The notes under the pieces were generated by a model that searched no databases, was not told the origin of the DNA, and saw only the letters and a program-made list of their open reading frames with translations. A stretch of 64,000 nt of DNA from Fratercula arctica (lineage: Eukaryota; Chordata; Aves; Charadriiformes; Alcidae), in NCBI GenBank assembly GCA_947846985.1, contig CANTUZ010000005.1:5780501-5844500 (forward strand). Reading direction: 5' to 3'. Below, piece after piece: positions 1 to 12,832 of the stretch (position 1 is its first letter; every line of letters begins with the position of its first letter). Both the position numbers and the translations under genes were made by a program.

Positions 1-3000
1 GCTTTTTTCCCAGTCCACAAATGGCATAAGATATTGGATAATGCCAGCCCACTTATACTCCCTGCACGCTCACAGAATATATGATATAACATGGAGAAAG
101 ACATTATGGCAGGTAACATTGGCAACAAACGTCATACTTAATGAAAGTTTTGTTTTTCTTCTGGCTTTTCAGATGGGTTTTTTTGGCATTGACTTAATGT
201 ACTTAAGTGCACTTGTGTGGTACTGCTTTGTATTTGTACAGTAACATGCACTGAAAATTTAGTGGCCAGTTGTTTTATCGTTGCTTTCCTGCTGTTTCTC
301 TCTCTATGAATATATATTTATATTTTTTTCCCTATATATATTTCCCCTATATAATAAAATTCTGGGTGAAATTTTTTACTAGAACCAATGACAAGGAAAA
401 ATGTAGATAAACTGTAAAGATAAATTCCTTTACCCAATATAAACCAGAATTTCATCATAGACAATTTACTTACTAGAAATTGCAACTGTTCTCCCTTTTC
501 AGCCTTTTTACTAGGTATGAAAAGTAAACAACAAGCGAAAGACAGGGGGACAACAAAGTATCTCATGCTTTCTTACAGGTGCTAATAAACCAGAGTGGTC
601 CTTCCAAAAGCAAGAATAGTATTTCCATTTGCTTAAAAAAAATCAGCATATTTTAGTGCATCACAGAACTGGTGTTTATATTCACAGGAAATTAAAATTT
701 GTAAACTTAGTTGTTTACAGAATCCAACACTCGTACAAGTCTGAGATCAGAATATAACCTTACAACACACACAAAAACCAAGCACCAAATAGTCATAAAA
801 GACCTTTTTCAAACAGATCAAGTATTGTGCAAATATTGTAATTTCCTACAATGTATGAACAGTAATTTCAGACAATGAAATGATCCCCATTTCCACCCAA
901 TGCATAAGCAGAAGAAAAAAGCAAAATTCATTAATGTTACTATTCATTTTCATATTTGGCATCATGTACTGTTTAGCCTTTATTTTAAAAATAAAAATGG
1001 CGGCGCTTCGTTGTAAGGAATTAAAACAGCTGTACTCAACAGAAGCTCGCACAGAGTTGCAAGACAGTGAGTTCCTCCGGACTCACTGACTTCACTTGCA
1101 CTGCTATAAATTAAATAGACTTCAAAGCAGTCTAAAACAGACTTTCCTTTTCCCCTTTGTATTCCTGTAGAATAGGAGTTGGCACACCAGATACATTTGT
1201 CACTGGTACGGTAAGAACATAAGGACAAGCAAAAGCTATAAAAATCAAGTTAATAACTTTTTTTTCCTATGACAGGTCCATCAGATTTGGAATCCATTTC
1301 ATTCACGTTTTAGTGATGATTAAACTTTTTATTCTATTGAATTTCTCATGTAATCTGTCAAGAATTTTCTGGACACTAATAACCTATCATTGCAAAGGTG
1401 CGGTAATTAAAGGCCTTGTTTTGACAGAATTGTTACAATCCTGGCACCTGCAACAAAAGGGAGAAAAGCAATTTACTTGCAAACTAGAACCTAAATACCT
1501 TCACACTGAGACTAGAAAATACACCGCTACTTTATTTTGAGGTGTAATTTTACATATTTCTATAACGGTGACACACAATACAATTAATTTCTTTTCAGAC
1601 AGTAGGAGAAGAAAAAAAATACCCAAGAATAGTCCTTTCCTGTCTGGACTAAAATGTTGCCAAGTCAGAGTAAATAGATGCTGTTACACATTTAGTGATT
1701 TATTCATCAGCATTACACAGCAAGGGCAGATTGCATTAATACAGACAAAACAAGCAAGTCTGCCAGCATTACTATTTTGCTGAAGAAATAGATAAGAAAA
1801 AAAGTCTTAAATTTTATTTACTTAATCTATTTTTGGGGGAGAGTATGAGCATATTACTATACAGCAAGATTTTGAGAATTCTAATATGAAGTGAGTATAT
1901 GAACTCCCTGCAGAGGGTCTTGCAAGTTATTGAAGTAATATGGAGTAAATGCTTTTCCATATGAGGAATTCTTGTAAGTGCTAGACAGTGAACTTGGAAA
2001 CAAATTCTAATTTCTGAGATTATATTGTTCTATCTGTCTGGTAGTAATTTTCTGCATTTTATTTACACTTTAAGGATTTACCTCAGCTCAGCTATGAGAG
2101 AAGTGAACTGAAGAACATAATAAGATCTTATGTATTTCGAGCTACTGTCCAAGACTGTAGACTGGATAGCAAAGGATTATCCGAAACTTGCTCACTGAGT
2201 TTGTTTTATTTCCAGTCAGTGTACAATCCAGCAGATATAATAAAACACAATAAGGAACAAGGCTGAAGAATCACATCAAGATGCAATCGCATGAAAGATT
2301 AAGAGGCTATGAATGAAGATGCAGTGTTTATTAAGGACTTGGGATAATAAATAGAATTATTCACAAACAAAAACAATCCATCAAAAGTGAGTTGAGATTG
2401 AAACTGCATTTCAGTGGAGCCCAGCTCTTCTGTGTAATGCTGATATATTCAATCTTGATTACAGTGGGAACAGAAAGCCATAAACTATGCTAGGAGTGGG
2501 CTCAGCACCTTGTAAAACTGCACCTGTCATTTTTTTTGCACAACCTTATTACAGAATAGAATTCAGTTTGCAGTTCCACTCACAGACAGATTATATTTTG
2601 CCTTATTTGAAGATGATCAAAAGTTTAGTTGCAAAACGAAGCCCAGTGATGCAGTAACTGCCTGATACAAGCATTGCCCAAGGATTTAGCCTGGCTACAT
2701 GACCCAGGGGCTGCGTGGTGAGTGTAGGCACATCCTCTGTATGCCTCTGGGATCAACGTTTTTACCAGGAGAGCAACTATATTCCTCACACAATGTTCCT
2801 GAAGATAATACTGGATTTTCATTATATGGTCCTCCCTCTCTCTTTCTGACATCCTTGGTACATGGCTGACAAGGGAGCCCCATTAAATCAATACTCTTTT
2901 AAAATAGCAAAACCACAGCAATCTACAAGGAAAATCAGTACAAAAGAACAAGAAACTCACAGTTAAATGTACACATTTGCAAACAGCCTAATGTCTGCTT

Positions 3001-4764
3001 CCAAGAGACAGCCATATTTTAGTAATTAATGCATGTTAAGGAAATTACATATATCTCCAAGTCCAGTTGATACTGAAAAGCTGTTTAAAAGGATTTTTCT
3101 GTTTTCAGTTATTTAAGTGTGGTTTGATGTAGTAGGCTATTTAAAAACTATAATCTCATCACTCTAGAAGCCCAAGCAGCAGCTGACATCATTCCCTCAT
3201 CACACACAACGCTCTGAGCCCATGGAAGCCGGTTATTCTCTGTGCATTGCGGTTAATTTGAGAGGATGAGGTTAAAACCGATTGTTTTCTCCTCTGTGAA
3301 GCACTTCTGTCCTTAGTGCCACTTGAGGTTCCAGGGAATGATGATGGGGGAAAGCGACCAAAGTTAAATGATCTGGCAAAGTCCTCTGTGTCCAGGGTTC
3401 TGCCTGCTTAAATGGGAAATCTGCAGATGGGGGACTTTCTGAGAAGGTCACAAGGGTGACTCGAACATTTAGGTGAACTGTCTAGATATCATGTCCCAGC
3501 AACTCTGTTAAGTTCCTCCACATTAACAATGTTGTGTCTGCGAGGAGGATCAAATTAATAAGCCCCAAGATCTTAACAAATGAGTTGTAGAGGGATACGC
3601 TGGCATTGTGCAGACCCAGATCCTCCAGCCTGCTTTCTTTTTGCTCAAACTTTATTCCCTCAAACTCCCAGGGGCAAACTCCCAAGCAGAAACTCGTCCG
3701 TCTGTCACATTGTACTTGACAGTCCTTGACTTAACCACTTTCATTGGCTTCTGTTGGGAAGCTAATACTGTTTCTCAGAGCAAAGACGGGGACTGTCAAC
3801 AAAAGAACCGGAGCGCCATACAAGCTGTAACGCTCCTGACAGTTTGGTGAACTTTTATTCTCCAAAGTGGAGAATTTGTGAAAGGATAAAACAGAAAGGA
3901 AGAAATTCTAAGTTGCAAGAATCCAGTGGCTAGTACAAATACAGAGTTTGTTACAAATATAACTTTGATTGGGAGAAACTGTCCTTTTAGGCCGGTAAAG
4001 CACCTGACGGTATAAGGAAAATTTACAACTGCTTCTAGATAAAGTATTGGTTTTAACTGCTGGAAAAAAGTGCAAGATTTTCAACATCTTTGGTACACTT
4101 CCTCAAAAGAGTACTAACTTGTCTTAAATTGATTTTTTCCCCCCTTTGTTTCTGCTTATAAACCATCCATCAAGGTAATTTCTACTTATTAGTACATCTG
4201 CAGCCACCACAACAGGGAGATGTGCTGGTGAACAGGGAGTGAACACAGTAGAAATATTTAATTAAGTCCTCCTCTAAAACAGTGTATTTCACTTTGCCAA
4301 CACACCTTCTGTATTTGCTTTTTTATTTTCTTGCAATAAAATTATTTAATTGTATTTGTTAGTGGGAAGTTATTCTCTATTGTTATGATACCTCGTGTAT
4401 TTCTTGCATTTTAATGCTAGTGAAGAGAATTATTGATAGCAATGCTGATCAAGGATTTGGCAGGTGTGGAAATGCTGAGCCAAGTAATCTTACTTTAGTC
4501 TGACAGTACATTATGCCTCTCCATGGTTTCATTATCAGTAATAAATTGCGGGGACCGTGTAAATAGCATTTGTCAACAGGGTTTGGGGTCCTTGGTAAAT
4601 CTGAAGGATTTGAACTGTGCAATTTCATGTTAGACATTTTTGCTAGTGTGGTATTTGTAAATCTTTGTGAAAGCTTGGGGAAAAGTCCCATAGTAAGCAA
4701 GCTGTATTTTATTTACTTATTTTCAGTAGTATTGTGCTTGAGAAAACCGTAATTCTTCTGACAT
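1..4764. other. Non-coding stretch, no gene recognised
   Basis: AT-rich DNA without a recognisable exon, RNA gene or repeat family. Open frames are at most about 85 codons on either strand, start at arbitrary ATGs and show no domain. A more GC-balanced patch around 3160-3400 could be a regulatory element, but nothing specific in it can be named. Confidence 0.6.
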
Positions 4765-5310
4765 GGCACAAAAGTAGCATTATAAATAAAAAACAGTCCA
4801 AAGTAGCCCTTCTACTCTACACGATACTTATAAGGTCTTGCCTGAAGTCCTGGGTCAAGACTGAGACATCTCACTTTAAAAGATGTGGGAATCTATTTAA
4901 GAAAATCCATAGAAGAGCACCAAAAATAATCAAAATTCTAGAAGAAATGGAAGATATGCAAGGAAAAACAGGAAAAACCCTCAGACTATAGATGATTGAG
5001 GAGACAGGACAGCACCAAGTATTAAAAGGTTGCCACAAAGAGGAAGGGGATAAACTGTTCACTCTATTCATCTGGACAAGGCCAAAAATTGATGGACACA
5101 AATTGATGCAGACTTGGAATACATGCTAAAATAAAGTCTTCCTAACCATGACCATAGGTAAAAGTTTAAATATTTCACTGAGAAGGGAGCTGGATTCTAC
5201 CACTAGAAGTTTTGAAAAAAACATACTAGAGAAACACAGTGCAATGAATAGCTTATGAGGTAGGACTAGGTCTCTGATTATGGTACAGTAATAGGATTTA
5301 AAATGAGATT
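4765..5310 (+). mobile_element. Old CR1-like LINE relic, ORF2 C-terminal part and 3' region
   Basis: CR1 is the dominant LINE of birds and reptiles, and copies are usually 5'-truncated. Here a plus-strand frame at about 4797-4988 reads like the C-terminal part of CR1 ORF2. It has a block resembling the family's 'LL..LVRPHLE' stretch, then FKKIHRRAPKIIKILE, which fits the family pattern (E)RVQRRATKMI(K/R)GLE. The following 300 bases, including the stretch around 5075-5150 that ends in a 'TTCCTAACCATGA'-like motif, follow the order of the CR1 3' part. The copy is diverged, has stops and shifts, and lacks a clear terminal repeat. It is probably an ancient subfamily. Boundaries are approximate. 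Confidence 0.55.
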
Positions 5311-6279
5311 AGTCAGTGAAGGTGGTCTTGGGACATCGGCTATGCAACTCTGCCTCCTTGAACAGGAGAAAGAGGACTAACACAGAAATAAGAAAAGATT
5401 AGAGGACAAAGGACAAAGGTGAAGGAACAGCAGTTTCTTTTTTTTCCCAGTACAAACTGGATACTTTGTGTCATGAATATGACTGAATGCCTTGCACTAA
5501 GAAATTATTTACTAAGGTATTACTTCAGATTAACTGATATATCTATTACTCAAAAACATTCACAGGAGTCCGCCCAGAAGAGAGCAAGTGCACTCATAAG
5601 CACAAAATAACTAACACAGATTCTGGGCCCTATACATGTCCAAAGTGATAGTGAGAGGTGACATAACCTTCCTCTCCAACTACAGTCATTTTCTTCTTCC
5701 ACCACACCTGAGCCAAGGTAGAAGCAGAAAGCAGCTCTAACCTCCTTGCTTTGTGGGTTTCACAGCAGCAGATTTCATAACGACAATTGATTTTCTAGAC
5801 AGAGGAGTCATAAAACTTTTGAATTCCAGATAGATTTAATCTACTGCATTTCTCAGAAAATCAGTTAGCATACTTAAAGCTGTTTGATTATTCAGACACA
5901 ATCTATCTTTGGCAAATCCTTAGTTCATTTTCTACCCTTTTTTCTTTATCTCTGTTTCTTTAATTACAACTTGTCTGGTGCATATCCTTCAACCACAGCA
6001 ATTATAACAAGCCTATAACCGCTTTCATTATCTCTTCCTTCAAGATCTCTTTTAAATTCTTGCATTCTGTTGAGGTCAAACTAATGACACTATAGTTGTC
6101 CAGATCTCTATTTTACAGCACCAGACAAGATCGGAAATGATATGGATTACAAATAGAACTAAAAATAAACATGAGGAAATACAGTGAATAGACCTAAAAG
6201 GGGAATATCTGACCGCAATTGAAAACGTTCGAAAGTACTGGATTTTTAAGACTGTAAATTTCCATTCTTGGTCTTGAAA
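5311..6279. other. Non-coding stretch between two CR1 relics
   Basis: No gene or clear repeat is visible. The two flanking CR1 relics have the same orientation but cover overlapping parts of ORF2, so they are two separate insertions and not one split copy. The right end (about 6070-6280) may be a further unrecognisable part of the next relic. Confidence 0.5.
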
Positions 6280-7000
6280 CAAGAAGTAGGAATGTCCTAA
6301 CAGAATTTGCAGACAATAAGCAGGTAAGAGGTATTCCCAGTCTTCAAGAGAATTAATATCTCGTGCTGTGGAACTCTAAAACAGAAGTTAAGTTCAAACA
6401 TACAATGTGCCAGATCGACTTCTGTCCAAAAACCCCAAGCTTCTTCTATAAGCTGGGAACTCATTGATCTGAAGTGACTATGGAAGAGAAAGACCGTTAA
6501 ATAACCAAAAATTACCAAGAACTGCAAAAATGGCTGTAAAAACTGAAAAGAAAGTACTGCCTTTTTCGAAAAACATTTCTTACTTATTACTTTTATATCA
6601 TTGGTATTTCAACAGTAAAGAAAAGATATTATACAGCAGAACTGGAAACATCAGTACAACTCAAGCACTGATTAGACTTCACCTAGAATACTGTTTTACA
6701 AATAGATAAAGTGTACTAAATTAACTCTATCCCAGCTGAAACCAGGACACAAATATAAACATGTGCTTAAATTGGGAAGGTAATTGCAAACCTATTTGGG
6801 AGCAGAACCTAAAAAAGACTGCTCTGACTAGTTAATAAAAATGGAGGCTGAGGGGTAATATCTTTACTTGCTCCAATATATTTCTACCAGTACTAATGTA
6901 AATAGGTACAGGACATTCATAATAAAGTTCAGCAAGAAATTAGATTGTTTCTTAATTTTTGGTGTAGTCAGATTATGACACAGCCTTCTGGCAGAGAGGG
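6280..7000 (+). mobile_element. Old CR1-like LINE relic with decayed RT box
   Basis: A plus-strand frame near 6302-6335 reads EFADNKQVRGI. This corresponds to the reverse-transcriptase box of CR1 (family pattern FADDTKLGG), with the second catalytic aspartate replaced by asparagine. Further on, WNSKTEVKFK resembles the 'WQMKFN' region. Near 6670, IRLHLEYCF fits the 'VRPHLEYCVQFW' region, and near 6850 a 'GAGGCTGAGGGG' motif fits the CR1 3' ORF2 region. The copy has many stops and indels and is clearly dead. The order of the four motifs is the main support, because each one alone is weak. Confidence 0.45.
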
Positions 7001-8019
7001 GTATGGGAGACCCTGAGAACATAGTGCTTTTAAAAGAGATACAATAGAAAACTATTTTAAAGGTATAGCAGTCAGCAGGGTAGGAGTAAACTCAAGGGCA
7101 GATTTAGCACCACAATCTTCTATCCCTCGAGGGAAATCGGTAGCCTCTGTGGAACAGCCCGTCACCCCCTTTGAGAGCAAAAAAATATGGTAAAGCATGG
7201 AAGCCAGCAGGAAACCCAAAGGGGTGAGAAAAGAAAGTTAATCCCGATACTTTACACTTCTATAGCAGCTTTTCAAATCCACATTAAACAAGAATACGTT
7301 GGTAACTCCTTGTAACTTATGCATGTTTGCCCAGTGTAAAAATAATGAGAGTTAGGCTACTCAGATATTAGTTTCACTGAAATAACTGTCAAGACATTGT
7401 GATTTGGAGACACAAGACTTTTACCTACAGCACTACAATGAAATATATTTTAATTTGCACTTAAGGAAGTAGAGATTGACTGCTGAAACTAATTCATTGC
7501 ACGTTCTCTTTCCTCTCCATAAAAACTTAATATACTCTAAAGGAAGGATAGGGGGATAATGAAACTGCACAATAATTTGATAAGACTAAGTTCTAAACAA
7601 CTGTCAAACATACAAGATGGTATTGTCCTGTTCAAAGCCCCTGAAATGGATGAACTTTATGTTTATCAAAGCTGCTGAGAAAAGAGAGGGATGAGGAAAG
7701 CCATGAAGAAAACATGGAAACACAATGCAAAGACTTCTGAGCAAACTTAGTATGAATGAAGTCTTCTCCAGATGACATGCATGTGCTGATGCAAGTGATT
7801 AAGAGATTGGGGGGGGGGATACAGATTTAAATGACCCCAAACAAACACAGACATTAGATACAGCACGTTGATAGACTTGAGTATAAACTGGAGAGCAAAA
7901 ACTCCCTGTGCATCTCAAAATAATCTGGTGTAATGCCGGCACAATCTGTCATCAGCTCCATCCTGTAGCTTTTCTAGTATTTTATCTAGCAGACAATTAT
8001 AATATTGATAATTATATTT

Positions 8020-8070
8020 CTATGGTATTATGTACCATAGTACTATGAACACGTACTACGTACCATGGTA
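8020..8070. repeat. Cluster of three short palindromes
   Basis: Three self-complementary units follow each other. An 8-bp inverted repeat CTATGGTA / TACCATAG (8020-8027 and 8033-8040) has a 5-base spacer. CATAGTACTATG (8036-8047) and TACCATGGTA (8061-8070) are perfect palindromes. All share the TACCAT/ATGGTA theme, so the tract looks like a decayed array of related units or a strong hairpin. Confidence 0.8.
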
Positions 8071-11000
8071 TAGTAATGAACACTTAGAAAGAGTCTACTT
8101 TCAATAACAAATGGCATTTGATTTTGTTTTCAAAATCTTGCTTGTACAATGCAATTTACAAGCTCCCCTTCCTTTGGTGATCCTCTGCCCCCTCCACCAA
8201 TGCAGGTACTTGTGTAAGTCTGGTAAACTGTCAGATTGCACTGAAAAGAAAGGAAATAAAATATGTAATCTTTTCTTCAAATGGCTTGGACATTGAAGTT
8301 GCCAACTCAAGTATAATTATAAGGGGAAATGATGGGGGGAAAAAAGATTCATTTTTAAGAAATAAAAACACTGTTTGCCAATTCATACTGCTGTTTGTTA
8401 TGATTCATGCCTAAGTCTGAATTCAGGACAAAACATTCAAATGGGTATGAGGTTGAGCACATGTTTAAATGCTAGGGATGAATTCATCATTTGTTTCAGC
8501 GCTGTTCGCAATAAGAATCCAGTCCTAAATTATTGGGTAGAAATCAGTATAAACACAGCAGTGCTAAAGAAGGAACATCAGTTTACACAAGCAAAGGTGG
8601 CAAACCTTTACTCTGTAAATTTTTCAAGGACGTTTCCAAAGGTAAGATTCATAGAGTAGACAGCAATCACACACATCATGCACATTGTTGCCAGAGTAAT
8701 TTTCACTTTGTTTTGTTGGTTGGGAAAACAAATGTAAAAATATTAACATCTTTAGTTAATGTTTTCATGGTGGAGTTCAATTATTTTTGTAAAAATGAGA
8801 TTTCATGTTTGTGTATTTAAAGGTGTCACGCAAGAATGCATTTTCCTAGACAGTTCAACCTTCTTACTGGAATTGCAGTAAATTCACAAATAACTGAGCC
8901 TGAGGATAATATTAACTTTATAACATCCATTCTCCACTCTTTTAATAAATATGCAGATTTCTTTGTTGAATGAACGAACACATTTGGTTTTCAGGATTTC
9001 TTTCTCTAGGAATGGTGTACATCCACTGATTCCTCAGTCCGTAGTGAGAGAACATCCCATACGTACAGAAATAAAGTTGTCTTGCTGATTGCAGAAACAT
9101 ACACATTAATAGGAAAACTTTTCAATTTAGCTTCTGTGTACAAATACAAGCAATCATTTCAGATATACTAGTACACATTTGGAAAAAAAAAAAAGCTTTA
9201 TGTGTGGAAGAAAAATTCCATTTTCTAATTAAGAAAATGTACATAATTTAAGAGGTAATTGACCAACAAATGTGGTGTGTGAGTCTGTTTAACCCAATTA
9301 TATACATCATTTATAAAGTGGGAATATAGCTAGGATCATCATTTGCAGAGGCAGTATAAATAGTAATTAAGAATGGTTTAGATGTTTGCCTGCTTTCATA
9401 TAATTTTCCCTTACAGATGTCATAAGAAAACAAGAGGAGAGGACCCGAAATCCCACAACAAAATTTAAGCATGAAGTTTCATTATCGATTTTAGGCATAC
9501 ACTCCTAAAGGAAGCCCAGAGCTCTGCCCAGCAAGATTCAAGTGCATAACCAGGTCCTTAGGGAACATGTTTCCGAGCAAAATCTAGGAGCAACAGAACA
9601 TCTATTCATGCCTCAGCACTATGTCAATTATGTACACAGTGCTGATGCTGTCACCTTTCCAACGAGAAAGAAACAGAAAGTCCTAACAAACTCAGACATT
9701 AAGAACGTCACCCCGCTTTGCCCAGTAATATAATAGCTAGCATCAGCCTGTCTCAACGCTGCCAGGTAGTTTGTTCATCAAAACAATCTTAATTGGCAAG
9801 CTTCCATTTTCTGGTCCGGGGCACAGCAAGATGTTTAAAAGCTACTGCCTTCAACCCCATTTCTGTGATAAGCGAAAAGAATATCATAAGCAGAGACCCC
9901 TCATGTTTAACCAATGCCTTCTTGAAATACTATAAAATCCATATGATTATTAGGACAGTCCTGAAACCTTCTGTACCTGGGAGAACGCAGGAATTGAATG
10001 TTCATATTAAACATCTCCTGTAAATGCTCTTATCGATCTCACTTGTGTTCTCTGGCCCAAGGAATATCAATTTGCAGTAAATGGAAAAGCTCCAAGAGGA
10101 TAGATAACGGCATAAACATACCAAAAAAGCCAAATTCAAATCCAACTTGAATGTAACTTTGACTTGGATATCTGACATCGTAGGGGATTGTCTTTACCAC
10201 TAGATACGCTTTCCATTTTGTTTCTCACGGAAAGCTTTGAAAAGCCTCGGTTTTATCCCACTGTGGTACAGAATCACTTCTGAAGTCTCAGGGAGAAAAT
10301 GCCAGATGAGGAAAAAACAGTTCCCTATACACAGCTTCCTGAGATGCGAGGCCGAATACTGCACTTACACGTACTGCAGCTCTGACTTTGCCTGTTTTCC
10401 CACGCTTGGTGGCTGTGCATGTCTGAGCCCTGAGCGCTCCTTTACTGCCAGTGCACCAAGCCCTCCTCAGGGGGCAATCCAGATGCTGCTACTTCTGAAT
10501 AATGGGAAAACATCTGAACACAAAGCTGCCCCTTTGTGCCTTTCGAAGGCTATTACAAGTAAATTCTCAGGAGTTTCCCTACACTTATAACTGGATCCAC
10601 AGCTCTACTATGTTTTGATGGGGCCCACGTACTGCATGACAGTTACACCTACAAGGTGTCCTATAGAGCAAAAATGCTTATTGTTATCTAAGTGTTACTA
10701 CGACAGTTTTAACTTCCCTCATTTATGCTCATATCTTCTAGCTGAACTGTTACGTATAAATGTGCACTGAAGGGTAAAGAATAATCTTCCCTAGGAATCA
10801 AAAATGGACACGAGAAGAATAATTTAAGGAAATACATAACTGGAGGGGGAATGACGAGAACACATTTAAGCCACACAGGAGAAACCACTTTGCAAGAACT
10901 GAAGCAAAACCATTTGCATCCGCATAACATCGAGGGAAGTTTTGCAGGTATATAAGAAACAACATGTTCATGTAGTATGGGATTAATCAGATGAGGAAGA

Positions 11001-12260
11001 ACCAGTTTGTACTTGGCATGGCAGCATGAGCAAACTTGATTATAAAGCCTTATTTATCTTTTCTTTCCCCTGAGAGACAAGAATCCTGCCCACGTGTTAC
11101 CATTGTTTGCCAATGCACAGCCCTCTGAGGAAAACGCATTTTGTGCGAGTCTTTACTTAGATCTGAAGACCAATTCAGCCACAAGATAAAAAGTCTAAGT
11201 TTCCCTTTGGAAAAACTCTGGTAACATTTAAAATGTAATTGCTTTTGCAAACTGACAACTAATTATCCAAAAGCAAAATGCACATTAGGCATTTAAATAA
11301 TGAAATGTCAGTCAGTATAATAGAAGTGCCACTTTACTTTTTGCTTTTAGAAATTTAGTCTTAAAATTAATCTGTCTACGTCTACACAGGCATATGCATT
11401 TGGTGATTATGCTTATTCATGTAAAATCTTACTAAATTGTATTATTTCTACCTACAGACTGCCTGCCTGTGTCCTTCAGCTACTACTACTGTTTGTAAAG
11501 GTACAAATATCACTATGACGACAAGCTGGTTCAGGCCCACATTTGTTTTTAAGTGCCCTCTGCAGTACCTTGCTGCTTGCCAAGGGAATTTTTTATCCAC
11601 TGCTGATCACAAGAACATACTTATTTTACTGTGTTGTGAAACTGTAAGTCAGACCTCATTACACAGAAATGAGCCATACTAACGTTAGCGTTGTGGGATC
11701 TGAAAAAGTGGTCCACCATGAAGCTGCAAGAATTACTTATCCAAAGGTAAGAAAATCAGATTTTGGTACAAGGCAAAATTAAAGAATAAAGGAATCTTTG
11801 TTGACTTAAAGCATAAGTTTTTCACAGTAGAGGAGCGATAAGTGCACAGTTAAGACAGTATTTAGCAGTATCTTCCCTAGACACATCATTTCTAGTTCTA
11901 CACATCAGATTCTTCAACATCTCCTCTCAGCCCTTGTTCCAGCTGCTAAATGTGACCACTGAGAGGAGCTACTCAAGTCTTCCTCCTCCGTGTCCCTTCA
12001 GGGCAGAAAGGCTGCTTCTTATCCGTGCATTCCTCTTCACACACTCACTCCTTGTGGTAGGGCATGGCTATACCACATGGCAAAGCACAGGACTTAACTT
12101 CTTCCACTTTAAATTATCAAAAAAAGATATCAAACGTGGCAGGGCAAATAGTGAAATTGAGAAGGCGTTCCTTCAGTGAGCGTGACATTTGTACCCTGGT
12201 ACAACTCTCTGTTTTAGAGAGTCCTAAGTATGTCATATACGTGTAGGGATAAACACATAT

Positions 12261-12265
12261 ATGCT
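12261..12265 (+). repeat. Target-site duplication, left copy
   Basis: ATGCT directly abuts the TG of the LTR and is repeated exactly at 12833-12837 directly after its final CA. A 5-bp duplication is the signature of retroviral integration. Confidence 0.85.
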
Positions 12266-12385
12266 TGTTGTGGTTTAACCCCAGCCAGCAGCTAGGACCA
12301 CGCAGCCACTCGCTCACTCCCCCCAGTTGGGTTGGGGAGAGAATCAGAAGAGTGAGGAAGAACTCACGGGTTAAGATAAAAACCA

Positions 12386-12391
12386 TTTAAT
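12386..12391 (-). promoter_or_regulatory. Polyadenylation signal of the solo LTR
   Basis: ATTAAA on the minus strand lies about 180 bp downstream of the LTR TATA box and 120 bp before the LTR end. This is the expected place at the R/U5 side. No separate function is implied. Confidence 0.55.
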
Positions 12392-12570
12392 AGGTAGAGC
12401 AAAAGCCACACAGGCAAGCAAAGAAAAACAAGGAATTCATTCCCTGCTTCCCATCACAGGCAGGTGTTCAGCCACCTCCAGGAAAGCAGGGCTCCAGCAC
12501 ACAAACAGTTACTTGGGAAGACAAATGCCATCATTGCAAATGTCCCCCCCTTCCTTTTTCTTCCCCCAGC

Positions 12571-12578
12571 TTTATATA
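12571..12578 (-). promoter_or_regulatory. TATA box of the solo LTR
   Basis: TATATAAA on the minus strand, followed by a G-rich then A/G-rich leader, sits at the expected U3/R junction. It could still act as an alternative promoter reading leftwards toward 12.2 kb, but nothing in the sequence shows that it does. Confidence 0.55.
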
Positions 12579-12832
12579 TGGAGCATGACATCATATGGCA
12601 TGGTATATCCCTTTGGTCAGTTGGGGTCGGCTGTCCTGGCTGTGTCCCCTCCCAACTTTTGTGCACTCCCAGCCTGCTCGCTGGAGGGGCGGTGTGAGGA
12701 ACAAAAAAGGCCCCGACCATTTAGGAACAGCCAAAAACATTAGTGCGCTACCACCACCATTTTCATCCAAAATACAGCACTACAGCAGCCGCTAGCAAGA
12801 GAGTCAACCCCACCCCAGCCAAAACCACGGCA

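Larger units (their letters stand above)
7001..12265. other. Non-coding stretch, no gene recognised
   Basis: Single-copy-looking AT-rich DNA. It holds a run of ten G (7809-7818), a palindrome cluster at 8020-8070, an A12 run near 9183 and a somewhat more GC-rich patch at about 10230-10600. The longest frame there (10237-10590, 117 codons) shows no domain. Two exon-like segments with consensus splice sites (8500-8641 and 11667-11746) are discussed as findings and are not called as genes. Confidence 0.55.
12266..12832 (-). mobile_element. Solo LTR of an avian endogenous retrovirus (ERVL-like)
   Basis: The element is 567 bp, begins TG and ends CA, and has imperfect inverted ends (TGTTGTGGTTT against TGCCGTGGTTT). 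It is flanked by a perfect 5-bp duplication. I recognise the sequence as a type very common in bird genomes. It is usually attributed to class III (ERVL-like) elements, but that name is from memory. The sense strand is minus: a TATATAAA box (12571-12578) lies upstream of an ATTAAA polyadenylation signal (12386-12391), which gives U3, R and U5 in order. No internal retroviral sequence flanks it, so it is a solo LTR left by recombination between two LTRs. The clean duplication and readable promoter suggest a moderately young insertion. Confidence 0.88.

Noticed and set aside
7809..7818. Run of ten G as a possible G-quadruplex
   Set aside because: A single G run without partner G tracts nearby gives no intramolecular quadruplex.
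10237..10590. 117-codon plus-strand frame in a GC-richer patch
   Set aside because: Composition explains the open frame, and there is no domain and no conserved motif.
12454..12795. Overlapping frames of 66-88 codons on both strands
   Set aside because: They lie inside the solo LTR and are not coding regions.
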